A stretch of DNA of 64,000 nt from Streptomyces sp. NBC_00286 (GTDB taxonomy: Bacteria; Actinomycetota; Actinomycetes; Streptomycetales; Streptomycetaceae), in assembly GCF_036173125.1 (NCBI RefSeq), contig NZ_CP108054.1, positions 7,965,001 to 8,029,000 of the forward strand, given 5' to 3'. Below the pieces are notes generated by a model that saw only the letters and a program-made list of their open reading frames with translations, did not search any database and had not been told where the DNA came from. Position 1 is the stretch's first letter, and every line of letters starts with the position of its first letter. This document shows, one piece after another, positions 27,003 to 35,170 of the stretch. The translations under genes were made by a program, and so were the position numbers.

Positions 27003-27416
27003 GTGACCGAGACCCTGCAGCGGCGGCCGGAGGAACACCACTCGGTGGGTGACCTTGTCGGACAGGCCACCGAACAGCTCTCCGCACTCGTACGGCAGGA
27101 AGTACAGCTCGCGAAAGAGGAGTTGGCGCAGAAGGGCAAGCGCGCGGGACGCGGCGGCGGGCTCCTCGGCGCGGCGGGCGCCGTCGCGTACGTCGGCCTG
27201 ATGGCGCTGGCCGGCACGGGCACCGCCGCACTGGCGCTGGAGTTGCCTGTGTGGGCGTCGGCGCTCATCATCACGGCTGTGCTCTTCGTGATCGCGGCCA
27301 TCCTGGGCCTCACCGGCCGCGCGCAACTGCGCCGCGCCACGCCACCCCTGCCTGCGGAGACCCTTGAAAGCGTCCGGGCCGACGTCGACGAAATCAAGGA
27401 AAGGGCGCAGCGATGA
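27003..27416 (+). CDS. Actinobacterial holin-X/phage holin-like membrane protein
   Basis: A 137-residue protein: an amphipathic N-terminal helix (VGDLVGQATEQLSALVRQEVQ), two membrane helices (GGGLLGAAGAVAYVGLMALA and ALIITAVLFVIAAILGL), then a charged tail. This is the pattern of the actinobacterial holin-X family, which is common on chromosomes and not necessarily phage-derived. The GTG start at 27003 is preceded by GAGAGGAGGCGG. It overlaps the DUF3618 gene, a standard pairing; envelope function is likely but unproven. Confidence 0.8.
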   Translation: MTETLQRRPEEHHSVGDLVGQATEQLSALVRQEVQLAKEELAQKGKRAGRGGGLLGAAGAVAYVGLMALAGTGTAALALELPVWASALIITAVLFVIAAILGLTGRAQLRRATPPLPAETLESVRADVDEIKERAQR

Positions 27417-28351
27417 AGGAGAGGAAGAACAAGAACGGCTCCGACGCCGCCGAGGCCGCTGGGGCGGCCGGGGCCGCCGCGGTCGGCGCCACCGGGGCTG
27501 CCGGTGCGGCCGGGGCCGGAGAGTCCGCGGAGTCCGCCGCGCCCGAAGGTGCCGCGAAGGCGGCCCGTGGGGCCAAGGGCCCGGACGAACTGCGACAGCA
27601 GATCGCGCAGACCCGTGCGCAACTGGGCGACACCGTAGAGGAGTTGGCCGCCAAGGCCGATGTGCGGGGCCGCGCACGTGCGGGCGGAGCCAAGCTCAGG
27701 AGCAAGGCCTCCGACGCGGGGCATGCCGTGCAGGACAAGGCCGCCCACGCCGGGCACGCGGTACAGGACAAGGCCGCGCACGCCGGACACGCGGTACAGG
27801 ACAAGGCCGCTCACGCCGGCCATGCCGTACAGGCGAACGTGCCACAGCCCGTACGCAACGCCGCCACAGCGGTCGGCCAAGCCGGGAAGCGACACCCCAA
27901 ATCGCTGCTGATCAGCGGAGCGGCAGCCGCGATCGCGGTAGGGATACTGCGGCGTCAGGCCCAGGGCCACCGCTACATCGCCGGCCCCCGCTTTGCCGTG
28001 GGCAGCCGCCGGATGCCCGGCCTCGGCCGCGTCGCCTTCGTCCGCACCAAGGGCCTGGGCCGCATGGGCTTCCAGCGCACGAAGGGGCTCGGCGGTCTCC
28101 GTCGCACGCGGGGCCTCGGCGGCCTCGGTCCCCGCCGCACGAGGGGGCTCGGCGGTGTCGGTCTCCGCGGCACCAGGGGCTTCCGCCGCACCGGCCTCCG
28201 CGGCACGACGGGCCTCGACCGCATCGGCTTCCGCCGCACGACGGGGCTGCGCCGCATCGGCCTGCACCGCACAAGCGGTCTCCGCTTCCGCCGCGGGTCC
28301 GGCCTCGAGCGAGCCACGGACGACCTCCGCCGCGCTGTAGGCCGTCACTGA
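27413..28351 (+). CDS. DUF3618 protein with an unusual basic repeat tail
   Basis: A 312-residue protein. Residues 1-50 are Ala/Gly-rich; 57-80 carry the DUF3618 core (PDELRQQIAQTRAQLGDTVE, then ELAAKADV). Three copies of the 11-mer AGHAVQDKAAH follow, and then a hydrophobic segment (SLLISGAAAAIAVGIL). Most DUF3618 proteins stop soon after it. Here about 130 further residues form irregular Arg-Thr-Gly-Leu repeats (RTKGLGR, RTRGLGG, RTTGLRR), very basic and low in complexity. The tail could bind nucleic acid or wall polymers; function unknown. It overlaps the holin-X gene by four bases. Confidence 0.75.
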   Translation: MKERKNKNGSDAAEAAGAAGAAAVGATGAAGAAGAGESAESAAPEGAAKAARGAKGPDELRQQIAQTRAQLGDTVEELAAKADVRGRARAGGAKLRSKASDAGHAVQDKAAHAGHAVQDKAAHAGHAVQDKAAHAGHAVQANVPQPVRNAATAVGQAGKRHPKSLLISGAAAAIAVGILRRQAQGHRYIAGPRFAVGSRRMPGLGRVAFVRTKGLGRMGFQRTKGLGGLRRTRGLGGLGPRRTRGLGGVGLRGTRGFRRTGLRGTTGLDRIGFRRTTGLRRIGLHRTSGLRFRRGSGLERATDDLRRAVGRH

Positions 28352-28405
28352 CACCGGACGGAGCCGCCACAACAGCACAGTCACCGTGTAGCCGCCCTCT
28401 GGCCT

Positions 28406-28429
28406 TGACCTGAACTTTGGTTGAGGTCA
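28406..28429. promoter_or_regulatory. MerR-like palindromic promoter element
   Basis: Imperfect inverted repeat TGACCTGAAC-TTTG-GTTGAGGTCA, one mismatch in 10-bp arms, overlapping a TTGACC -35-like hexamer at 28405. Elements of this form often underlie MerR-family control in Streptomyces. No MerR gene is in the window. Confidence 0.45.
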
Positions 28430-28476
28430 GAGGGTGGGTGGTGCTCGCACCAAAGCACCGATCACTGGAGGCTGTG

Positions 28477-29181
28477 ATGACCCGCCGTACCGACGCGCAC
28501 CCCGACCTGACCCGCCCTGACGCGGAAGCCCGGTTCTTCAGCACCTGGCGGGTGGGGACACCCGAGCGGCAGAAGGAGACGGTCGAAGCGATCGCCGCCA
28601 CCTGGGAGAGCAGGCCCTGGCCGACCGAGGGCCTGCTCGGCTATTACGTCTACACCGGGCATGACGGCACGACCCTGCTGCACCACTCGCAGTGGGCCGA
28701 CGAGCAGGCGTACGAGGCGTTCACGAAGGTGCATCGGCAAGAGCGTGTCGACGAGATCGACACCGCAGTGCCCGGGATCGAGCGGGTGGCCCTCGGACGG
28801 TACCGGCTGTATCGCAGCGGCACCCGCCCCGAGGTCGAGTCGCGGGTGCCCGGCTGCATCGTGATCGTCGGCGTCGAGTTCGAGGGCCCGGACCCCGAGC
28901 GGCAGCGCGCTTGGGTGGACGCCGTGTTCGAGGCCCTGGAGAGCGAGCCGAACCAGCACCCCGGCGGGATCTCCGCCCACTTCCACCTGAGCACGGACGG
29001 CACAAGGGTCCTCAACTACGCGGAGTGGCAGAGCGCGCAGGCCCACATCGACGCCCTGTCCGGCCCCGGCAACGGCGTCGGATCGCGCACGCCGCAGTGG
29101 GAGCGCGTACAGACGTACCCCGGACTGAAGGGCTCCACGGTCAGCAGGTACTCGTACGCCCTCGGACTCGTCCCGAAGTAA
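28477..29181 (+). CDS. Antibiotic biosynthesis monooxygenase-like protein with two ABM domains
   Basis: A 234-residue protein made of two ferredoxin-like dimeric alpha/beta-barrel units. The first contains FFSTWRVGTPERQKETVEAI and LLHHSQWADEQAYEAFTKVH; the second contains IVIVGVEFEGPDPERQRAW and VLNYAEWQSAQAHIDAL. The paired HSQW/YAEW strands are typical of ABM repeats. It may act on a small aromatic substrate or be structural. Start ATG at 28477 after TGGAGG. It is preceded by the palindromic element at 28406. Confidence 0.75.
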   Translation: MTRRTDAHPDLTRPDAEARFFSTWRVGTPERQKETVEAIAATWESRPWPTEGLLGYYVYTGHDGTTLLHHSQWADEQAYEAFTKVHRQERVDEIDTAVPGIERVALGRYRLYRSGTRPEVESRVPGCIVIVGVEFEGPDPERQRAWVDAVFEALESEPNQHPGGISAHFHLSTDGTRVLNYAEWQSAQAHIDALSGPGNGVGSRTPQWERVQTYPGLKGSTVSRYSYALGLVPK

Positions 29182-29206
29182 CCCGTACACGCGACGCAAG
29201 AAGCGG

Positions 29207-29243
29207 ACGAGCCCGGCCCCCCGGACGACAGGGCCAGGCTCGT
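29207..29243. terminator. Bidirectional terminator between convergent genes
   Basis: Stem ACGAGCC/GGCTCGT, a single mismatch, then GGCCC/GGGCC, with an 11-base loop, between the stops at 29181 and 29257. Confidence 0.7.
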
Positions 29244-29256
29244 TCGCGCACAGGGA

Positions 29257-31089
29257 CTACGGCCTGAACCGGAGCACCTGCGGGTCGTGGTCGCTGATCT
29301 GGTCGGCGAACTCCGCGTTGATGTGCACGCTGTCGTAGCGGAAGTCGCAGTACTTGCGGATCGACGGGCTGATCAGGATCTGGTCGAGGACCTGGCTGTT
29401 GCCCTGGAAGTCGTAGCTGTAACGCTCGCTCTTCGGCAGGGACTTGATGGCCGAGTAGAGGACGCCGTCGTCCTCCAGCAGCTTCGTCGTCTCGGAGAAC
29501 TCGAAGTCGTTGATGTCGCCGAGCGTGACGACGTTCGCGTTCCTCTGCTTCGCCAGGATGTCCTTGACGAAGGCGTTCACCGACTTCGCCTGGAGGTGGC
29601 GCTGGGTCTCCGAGGAGCGGACCGGCGGCTGGAACTGGGAGTGCAGCGCCTGGTCGCCGCCCTTGGACGCGAAGTGGTTCGCGATCACGAAGACCGTCTT
29701 GCCGCGGAAGACGAACTCGCCGACGAGCGGCTTGCGGCTGTTCTTCCATGCCTCGGCCGCCGGGTCGATACGGCCCGGGGATGCCGTGAGGGCCGCCTTG
29801 CCGTACGCCTTCGTGACGCCCACGGCCGTCGTCGCGTCGCCGCCCGCGCGGTCGGTGAAGGAGACGCGCGCCGGGTTGAAGAGGAACACGTTGCGTATGT
29901 TGCCCCCCGGCTGGCCACCGTCCGCGAGATCGACCGGGTCGATGGACCGCCAGTCGTATGCCGGGCCGCCCGCGGCCTTGATCGCGTCGATGAGCTTGCG
30001 CAGCGTCTCGTCGGCGGCGACCGTGCCGTCGTTCTTCGCGCCGTTGTTGTCCTGGATCTCCTCCAGGGACACGATGTCGGGCGACTGCAGGTTCTTCACG
30101 ATCGCGGCGGCGTGATCGGCGAAGGACTCGTCCGTCGGGTCGAGGTTCTCGACGTTGTACGTCGCCACCGCCAGCTCGCTCCGCGACTGCTTACGGGTCG
30201 TCTCGCGCTCAAGCCCGCCGTCGGCGACCGTGCCCAGGGTGCGGGCGGTCAGCGTGTAGCCGCCGAACTGGGTGTAGTCGAGCGGGCCCTCGGTGGTGCC
30301 CTTCAGGGTGTCGCCGACGTTCGCCGTCGGGAACGGCTGCGTGGCGGTCGGGGTCAGCGACTGGATCTGCAGCCGGCCGGTGTTCTGCGAGTCGTACGAG
30401 CCGTAGACGGTGCCGCCGCGGCGAGTCGGGTTCTCCCACGGCTTCACCGTCACCCACAGCTCGGAGAACGGGTCGGTGGCGGTGACCACGCGCGAGGAGC
30501 CGATCTTGACGTTCATGCCCTCCAGCGACTCGTAGAAGTCGAGGGCGTACTTTCGCGGCTGCAGGGAGAGCCCGTTGACCGAACCGTTCGCGCCCTTGTC
30601 GCCGGTCGGCGCGTACGCGCGCGGTACCGAATGACCGCTGATGGTCGTGGCCGCCGGAAGCGCGTTGCCGCTCGACTCCACGGTCACCGTCGGCCTGGTG
30701 ATCTGCGTGAGCGACTGGTTGCCCGAGGAGGCGCCGCCCGGCACGAACTCCGTGACGGTGCCCGAGACCCTCACCGAGTCCCCGACGGCGACGTTCGGCG
30801 TGGAGCTGGTGAAGACGAAGATGCCTTCGCTGGTGGCAGGGTTCTTGTCCGCGGACGGGTCCTGGATCCAGAAGCCACGGGACGAACCGTAGGTCCGTAC
30901 GCCCGTCACGATGCCGGTCACATCCGTGACCTGCTGCCCCGCGAGCGGGGAGGTCCGGGTGCTGCCCTGGATGTCGTGGACGGCCACGGCCTCCGCCTGG
31001 GCGGAGCCGGTGAACACCACGGCGGAGACGGTGGAACAGACGGCGGCGACGGTGAGCGCGGCTATGCGCGCGGAAGACTTGCTCGGCAA
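29257..31089 (-). CDS. Secreted endonuclease/exonuclease/phosphatase-family protein (ExeM/NucH-like)
   Basis: About 610 residues. After the signal peptide (ARIAALTVAAVCSTVSAVVF, cleavage after SAQA) comes an OB-like domain (VTDVTGIVTGVRTYGSSRGF), then the EEP catalytic domain: ATYNVENLDP, SLEEIQDNNG (metal Glu), FVIANHFASKGGD (His), TLGDINDFEF (Asp), VLDQILIS, and the final SDHDPQVLRF with the catalytic Asp-His. It is likely an extracellular DNase or phosphodiesterase. I place the start at TTG 31089 because GGAGGG lies 6 bases upstream; the in-frame ATG at 31113 has no ribosome site. Confidence 0.88.
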   Translation of the reverse strand: MPSKSSARIAALTVAAVCSTVSAVVFTGSAQAEAVAVHDIQGSTRTSPLAGQQVTDVTGIVTGVRTYGSSRGFWIQDPSADKNPATSEGIFVFTSSTPNVAVGDSVRVSGTVTEFVPGGASSGNQSLTQITRPTVTVESSGNALPAATTISGHSVPRAYAPTGDKGANGSVNGLSLQPRKYALDFYESLEGMNVKIGSSRVVTATDPFSELWVTVKPWENPTRRGGTVYGSYDSQNTGRLQIQSLTPTATQPFPTANVGDTLKGTTEGPLDYTQFGGYTLTARTLGTVADGGLERETTRKQSRSELAVATYNVENLDPTDESFADHAAAIVKNLQSPDIVSLEEIQDNNGAKNDGTVAADETLRKLIDAIKAAGGPAYDWRSIDPVDLADGGQPGGNIRNVFLFNPARVSFTDRAGGDATTAVGVTKAYGKAALTASPGRIDPAAEAWKNSRKPLVGEFVFRGKTVFVIANHFASKGGDQALHSQFQPPVRSSETQRHLQAKSVNAFVKDILAKQRNANVVTLGDINDFEFSETTKLLEDDGVLYSAIKSLPKSERYSYDFQGNSQVLDQILISPSIRKYCDFRYDSVHINAEFADQISDHDPQVLRFRP

Positions 31090-31444
31090 CGGAATCCCTC
31101 CGGGGACGTACATGAGCGCCGGGACGAGGGTGGTGCAGGAAGTGGTGCAGAGGGTGGTGCAGGAAGCGGTGCAGAGGGTGGTGCAGGAAGTGGTGCAAGG
31201 GACTGGCGGAGCCAGTGGCGTCTGTGGAGCCGTTGAGCTCTACGCGCGTCAATCTCGTGTGTGGCAAGGTGACTTGTCAAGGTTTCAGCCATGTACGGGT
31301 TCTGACAGGTTCATGAACTAGGCCGAGTGGGTGGAAATCCGTCTAGGCTGCGGTCAAGGGGCGGCGGCCGCAGTACGACGTTCGGACGGTCACCCGACCC
31401 CACGCATGTGTGCACGTCTGTACGTCCGAGGAGAGAACCAGCCG
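31090..31444. other. Divergent intergenic region with tandem repeats
   Basis: 355 bases between two divergent genes with no credible gene. The left part holds three 24-bp tandem repeats (listed separately); the right part contains the leader of the gene at 31445 with GGAGAGA as its ribosome site. No clear -35/-10 pair was identified. Confidence 0.5.
31128..31199. repeat. Three 24-bp tandem repeats in the nuclease leader
   Basis: Units 31128-31151, 31152-31175 and 31176-31199, each beginning GGGTGGTGCAGGAAG, differ at three positions in total. They lie 40 bases upstream of the leftward start at 31089, so they probably belong to its untranslated leader or promoter. Confidence 0.85.
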
Positions 31445-32872
31445 ATGTCAGACAGCTCCACCCTGCCGCCGGTGCGGTTGACGTCCGAAGCGGAGCTCGC
31501 GCGGGACGCGCTCGCCACCCCGCTGCTCTCCCGTGCCGTCCGCCTCGCCCGCTGGGCCGGCCCGGACACCCGGGTCGGAGCCGGCGGCGAACTCGTCGAG
31601 GAGCAACTGCCGGACGCCGCCGCGGAACTCGGCCTCGAGGGCGAGGACGCCGCCGCTCTCGCGAGCGAGGCCTGGCGGGTGGCCGTGGACACCGGGCTCG
31701 TCGCCGTCCTGGACGAGGAGGAGGGGACGGTCGACAAAGGCGCCGAACTGGCGCTGGTCACCTCCGGCGCACCGGCCGACGTACTGGCCCTGTGGCTCGG
31801 AGCCCTGGACACCGTGCTCGCCGACGCGAGCGTTCCCGACCTCGACGACATCATGACCGCCGTGGACGAGGACGGCGAGCTCGACTTCTCCGCCCTGGAC
31901 TGGGACCCGGATGCGGAAGCCGACTTCCTCGACGGCGTGCTCGGCAACCTCTACCTGCTGACCGTCAGTGAGGACGGCCCTGGCGACAGCCCTGTGCCGC
32001 TGCCCGCGCTCGCCGCCTCGGCGATCGTGCCGGACGACATGGCAGAGCCCACAAACGACGTCCTGGAGCAGGTGTCGGACGTGATGATGCGGCTCGACGA
32101 CCAGTTCCGGCTCCTGGAACCGGCCGGTCTCGTCGATTTCCAGCCAGTCGACGAGGCGCTGATGACCGACCCCGAGGAGGAGCCCGCGGCGCCCTCGGAC
32201 GAGACGGACATCTCGCGGTACGGAATGGTCCGGCTCACCCCGCTCGGCCTCTACGGCATCCGCACCCGGCTCCAGGAGGGCGGCCTCTCCGCCCCCGCGG
32301 TCGGTGACCTCGCGGACAAGGGCGCGGACGCCCTGCTCGCCGGCACCGCCCAATTCCCGCCCGCGGCAGCGCAGGCCGAGACCGAACAGTGGCTCGCCCG
32401 GCGTGAACCCCTCGCCGCGGCAAGGGAGTTGCTGAACGCGGCCCGCGGCTCCGATCCGGGCGCACCGCTGCGCAGGCTGCTCTGCCAGCAAGCCCTGTCG
32501 CTCGTCGGGACGGAAGCCTCGCAGGCCCTGCGCGAAGTGCTCGACGACCCCGAGCTGGGCGGCCTCGCCCGGGTGTGGCTCAGCGAACGGGGCGCCCCCG
32601 ACGTGCCCGCGCCCTCCGAGGAGATGGTCTTCTGGCTGACCGTCGACACGATCGCCGCACAGCTGGCGGCGGAGGGCAACTCCGAGGAACTCCAGGCCCT
32701 GGTGCAAGGTCTTGCCGCCCAGCACAGCAACTTCTTCGACGCCGCCTGGCGCGTCGACCACCCGGCCACGCCTGATGTCCTGGAGGCCATGGGACGGCTC
32801 CACCCGGACAAGAAGGTCGCCAAGGAGGCCCGTAAGGCGGCGTTCAAGGCGCGGTCGCAGCAAGGGGGTTGA
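31445..32872 (+). CDS. Conserved acidic protein of unknown function
   Basis: A 475-residue, very acidic and Ala/Leu-rich soluble protein. The first 200 residues contain many Asp/Glu clusters (LDEEEGTVDKGAELALVTSG, LDWDPDAEADFLDGVLGNLY). A winged-helix-like region is visible around RYGMVRLTPLGLYGIRTRLQ. The C-terminal 150 residues look like helical repeats (LRRLLCQQALSLVGTEASQA). No named domain is recognised. The start ATG at 31445 is preceded by GAGGAGAGAA; an upstream in-frame start lacks one. Confidence 0.72.
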   Translation: MSDSSTLPPVRLTSEAELARDALATPLLSRAVRLARWAGPDTRVGAGGELVEEQLPDAAAELGLEGEDAAALASEAWRVAVDTGLVAVLDEEEGTVDKGAELALVTSGAPADVLALWLGALDTVLADASVPDLDDIMTAVDEDGELDFSALDWDPDAEADFLDGVLGNLYLLTVSEDGPGDSPVPLPALAASAIVPDDMAEPTNDVLEQVSDVMMRLDDQFRLLEPAGLVDFQPVDEALMTDPEEEPAAPSDETDISRYGMVRLTPLGLYGIRTRLQEGGLSAPAVGDLADKGADALLAGTAQFPPAAAQAETEQWLARREPLAAARELLNAARGSDPGAPLRRLLCQQALSLVGTEASQALREVLDDPELGGLARVWLSERGAPDVPAPSEEMVFWLTVDTIAAQLAAEGNSEELQALVQGLAAQHSNFFDAAWRVDHPATPDVLEAMGRLHPDKKVAKEARKAAFKARSQQGG

Positions 32873-32912
32873 GCGCCGAGCGCTGTAGGCGGCTGAGTTC
32901 GGGGAGGCGGGC

Positions 32913-33215
32913 TTACGGGCCCTTGGGCGACTGCTCCTGCTCCGCCTCGCCCTGCGCCGACTCGCCCTTTGCCTCGTTCTCCGCCGGATCCTGCGTCTCG
33001 CCGTCGCCCATCGGCAGTACGCGTACGGGTACGCCCTCCAGCTCGTCCGGAATCACGTCCTCGGGCCGGAGGCTGTCGCGGGGCACCTCGTGGGTGACGA
33101 AGACGACGATCACGTCCTCACCCGAGTCCTCGTCCTGTCCGATGCCGACCCCGGTCACATGGGCCAGCCTCATCAGCCGGTCCTCGTGGAGGCGGCGCGC
33201 ATGACGTGCGTCCAC
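32913..33215 (-). CDS. Small conserved protein, propeptide-like
   Basis: A 100-residue protein. The core HVTGVGIGQDEDSGEDVIVVFVTHEVPRD, split by me at residue 30, is followed by LRPEDVIPDELEGVPVRVLP. That pattern occurs, from memory, in proteins with trypsin-like or lectin-like partners where it resembles a small inhibitor-type fold. The last 30 residues are Glu/Gln rich and disordered. The GTG start is the best available. No secretion signal. Confidence 0.55.
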   Translation of the reverse strand: MDARHARRLHEDRLMRLAHVTGVGIGQDEDSGEDVIVVFVTHEVPRDSLRPEDVIPDELEGVPVRVLPMGDGETQDPAENEAKGESAQGEAEQEQSPKGP

Positions 33216-33373
33216 TCCGGCTCGCCTCCCAGGGGTCGTACGGATGGATGGGTTGCTGTTGGGTCGTGCGGATGGTTGCTGTCTATTTTACGAAGATTCT
33301 TCCGATCATTCGTTCGCACGGCGGGATTGGTCGGCCATATGGGTGGGTCCTTGGCCTTCGGTTGTCGGTCCGC

Positions 33374-33395
33374 GTTCAACCAGCGTTCAGGCACG
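33374..33395 (+). promoter_or_regulatory. PHO box: two 11-bp direct repeats
   Basis: GTTCAACCAGC followed directly by GTTCAGGCACG. The spacing and the GTTCA starts match the PhoP-binding direct repeats of Streptomyces. It lies 78 bases upstream of a PhoX-like phosphatase gene, the expected kind of target under phosphate starvation. Confidence 0.65.
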
Positions 33396-33473
33396 AGCGG
33401 AAATGTGTGGCCGAAGGTCGACAATCGGCCACCCTCCACGGTCCCACTCCACCGTCACAGGAGAAAAGACAGC

Positions 33474-34940
33474 ATGTCGCTCACCCGTAGGGACTTCGCC
33501 AGACGATCCGCGATCACCGGTGCCGGTGTCGCCCTGGTCGGCAGCGTCGGCGCCTTCGCCACCGCGCCGGGCGCACTCGCGACCCAGGACACCGAGACCA
33601 TGGGGGACGACGCGGATTCCGGGGACGACGCGGAACGCCGAGGCGGCGGCGTCGGCTACGGCCCGCTCCTCCCCGACCCCAAGGGCATCCTCGCGCTGCC
33701 CGCCGGATTCTCGTACCGCGTCCTCACCTACAGCGGCAAGACCAAGCTGGAGTCCGGCGAGACCACCCCCTCCAACCACGACGGCACGGCGGCCTTCCCC
33801 GGCCCGCGCGGCACGACCCTCCTCGTCAACAACCACGAGCTGGACGGCCCCCGCTCCGAGGTGGAGTACCCGGTACCGCTCGCCAAGGGTCTCGTCTACG
33901 ACCCGGCCGCACCCGGCGGCTGCACGGTCGTCGAGGTGCGCCCCGACGGGCAGGTCGCCGAGTGGGTGGGCATCGCGGGCACCGCCAACAACTGCGCGGG
34001 CGGCAGCACCCCTTGGGGCACCTGGCTCACCTGCGAGGAGAACTCCGACCGGGCCGGCGAGAACGGCATGACCAAGGACCACGGTTACGTCTTCGAGGTC
34101 GACCCCGCCGACCGCCGCGCCAACCGCGACCCCAAGCCCCTGAAGTTCTTCGGCCGTTACGACCACGAGGCCGTCGTCATCGACCCCAAGCGCGGCCACG
34201 CCTACCTCACCGAGGACGCCGACGAGCCCAACGGCCTCTTCTTCCGCTGGGTCCCGCCGAAGGGATTCACTTACGGCCGCGGCAGGTTCCGCACGCTCGC
34301 CGACGACGCCGGTGTCCTGCAGGCCCCCAAGTGCTATGACTCCGGCGGCCGTTACGTCGACGACCTGTCCCGCGCCACGAAGATCGGCACCGTGTACGGG
34401 GTCGACTGGGTGGAGGTGCCCGACCGCGACGCCAAGAAGGTCGCGGTGCGCGAGCAGTTCGACGAAGGCGAGGTCACCCGCGCCCGCAAGCTCGAGGGCA
34501 TGTGGTGGGGCGACGGCGGCGCGTACATCGTCTCCTCGTACGCCCGTGACGAGAGCCCCGTCCACCACGACGGCCAGGTCTGGTTCTACGACCCCAGGCG
34601 CCGCACGCTGACCCTCAAGGTCCTCCTCGGTGTGAACCCAGACCCGTCCAAGGACGGCGCCTTCGACGGCCCCGACAACATCACCGTTTCCCCCTACGGC
34701 GGCATCATCCTCGCCGAGGACGGCGAGGGCGTCTCGCACCTCTTCGGCGCGACGGACGGCGGCCGTACGTACCCGATCGCCCGCAACGACCTGAACGTCG
34801 GCACCGAAGAGGAGCCGGAATACAGCGAGTTCGCAGGCGTCACCTTCTCGCCGGACGGAAAGACCCTGTACGCCAACATCCAGGACCCGGGCATTCTGCT
34901 CGCGATCACGGGTCCCTGGAAGCGCCAGAAGCGTGGTTGA
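33474..34940 (+). CDS. Tat-exported PhoX-like phosphatase (DUF839 family)
   Basis: A 488-residue protein. The N terminus TRRDFARRSAITGAGVALVG is a twin-arginine signal. The mature part shows PhoX/DUF839 features: NNHELDGPRSEV, STPWGTWLTCEENSD, YDHEAVVIDPKRGHAYLTED, EGMWWGDGGAYIVSS, and DNITVSPYGGIILAEDGEG with acidic residues for calcium and iron binding. The family hydrolyses phosphoesters outside the cell. The start ATG at 33474 gives the Tat signal directly. PHO-box repeats upstream fit phosphate control. Downstream lies the Y RNA array, transcribed in the same direction. Confidence 0.85.
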   Translation: MSLTRRDFARRSAITGAGVALVGSVGAFATAPGALATQDTETMGDDADSGDDAERRGGGVGYGPLLPDPKGILALPAGFSYRVLTYSGKTKLESGETTPSNHDGTAAFPGPRGTTLLVNNHELDGPRSEVEYPVPLAKGLVYDPAAPGGCTVVEVRPDGQVAEWVGIAGTANNCAGGSTPWGTWLTCEENSDRAGENGMTKDHGYVFEVDPADRRANRDPKPLKFFGRYDHEAVVIDPKRGHAYLTEDADEPNGLFFRWVPPKGFTYGRGRFRTLADDAGVLQAPKCYDSGGRYVDDLSRATKIGTVYGVDWVEVPDRDAKKVAVREQFDEGEVTRARKLEGMWWGDGGAYIVSSYARDESPVHHDGQVWFYDPRRRTLTLKVLLGVNPDPSKDGAFDGPDNITVSPYGGIILAEDGEGVSHLFGATDGGRTYPIARNDLNVGTEEEPEYSEFAGVTFSPDGKTLYANIQDPGILLAITGPWKRQKRG

Positions 34941-34968
34941 TCGTGGCTGATCGCGGCTGATTAATTCG

Positions 34969-34999
34969 TTGGCCCGGCCCGCGGTATGCCTCCTACAGT
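34969..34999 (+). promoter_or_regulatory. Candidate promoter of the Y RNA array
   Basis: -10-like TACAGT at 34994-34999 with a weak -35 TTGGCC at 34969-34974 (19-base spacing). The predicted start, six to seven bases after the -10, falls at 35005-35006, exactly the first paired base of the first Y RNA-like unit. Confidence 0.45.
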
Positions 35000-35005
35000 G
35001 ATGCA

Positions 35006-35145
35006 TGTCCAGGTGCGAAGGCAGGACCTACTTCCACTGCTAATGGGGCGGCCGCGGGTTCGAGTCCCGCCATCGGTACAACGCGCCGGTGTAGCTCAGG
35101 GGTTAGAGCGCCTACGTCGGTTCCGCCGGTCTTGAACTCTGGGCA
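35006..35145 (+). ncRNA. Y RNA-like unit A with permuted tRNA-like module (YrlA type)
   Basis: 140 nt. The terminal helix is TGTCCAG (35006-35012) with CTGGGCA (35139-35145). Then come the conserved GTGCGAA on the 5' strand opposite CTTGAACT on the 3' strand, the kind of internal site Ro/Rsr proteins recognise, and a second helix GGCAGGACC (35020-35028) with GGTTCCGCC (35119-35127), broken by one A-C mismatch. Inside: a T arm at 35054-35070 (loop TTCGAGT), an acceptor-like helix CATCGGT (35071-35077) with GCCGGTG (35085-35091) capped by 7 bases, and a D arm at 35094-35109. The order is that of a circularly permuted tRNA. YrlA RNAs with tRNA mimicry are known; this assignment is from structure only. 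Confidence 0.82.
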
Positions 35146-35170
35146 CCCACAATTTCATGCATGTCACGCA

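Noticed and set aside
27003..27416. Holin-like protein as evidence of a prophage
   Set aside because: Holin-X proteins are ordinary chromosomal genes in actinobacteria, and no other phage gene is nearby.
31128..31199. CRISPR array
   Set aside because: The repeats are directly adjacent with no spacers, only three copies, and no cas genes are present.
31062..31292. Protein with HHFLHHPL-like repeats read from the 24-bp tandem repeats
   Set aside because: No ribosome site, overlaps the start of the nuclease gene, and the repeat is better seen as DNA structure in a leader.
35054..35109. A standard tRNA gene, because T-arm and D-arm sequences are clear
   Set aside because: The T arm and acceptor 3' strand come before the D arm, there is no anticodon loop, and flanking helices match the Y RNA plan shared by three units; a permuted tRNA mimic explains it better.
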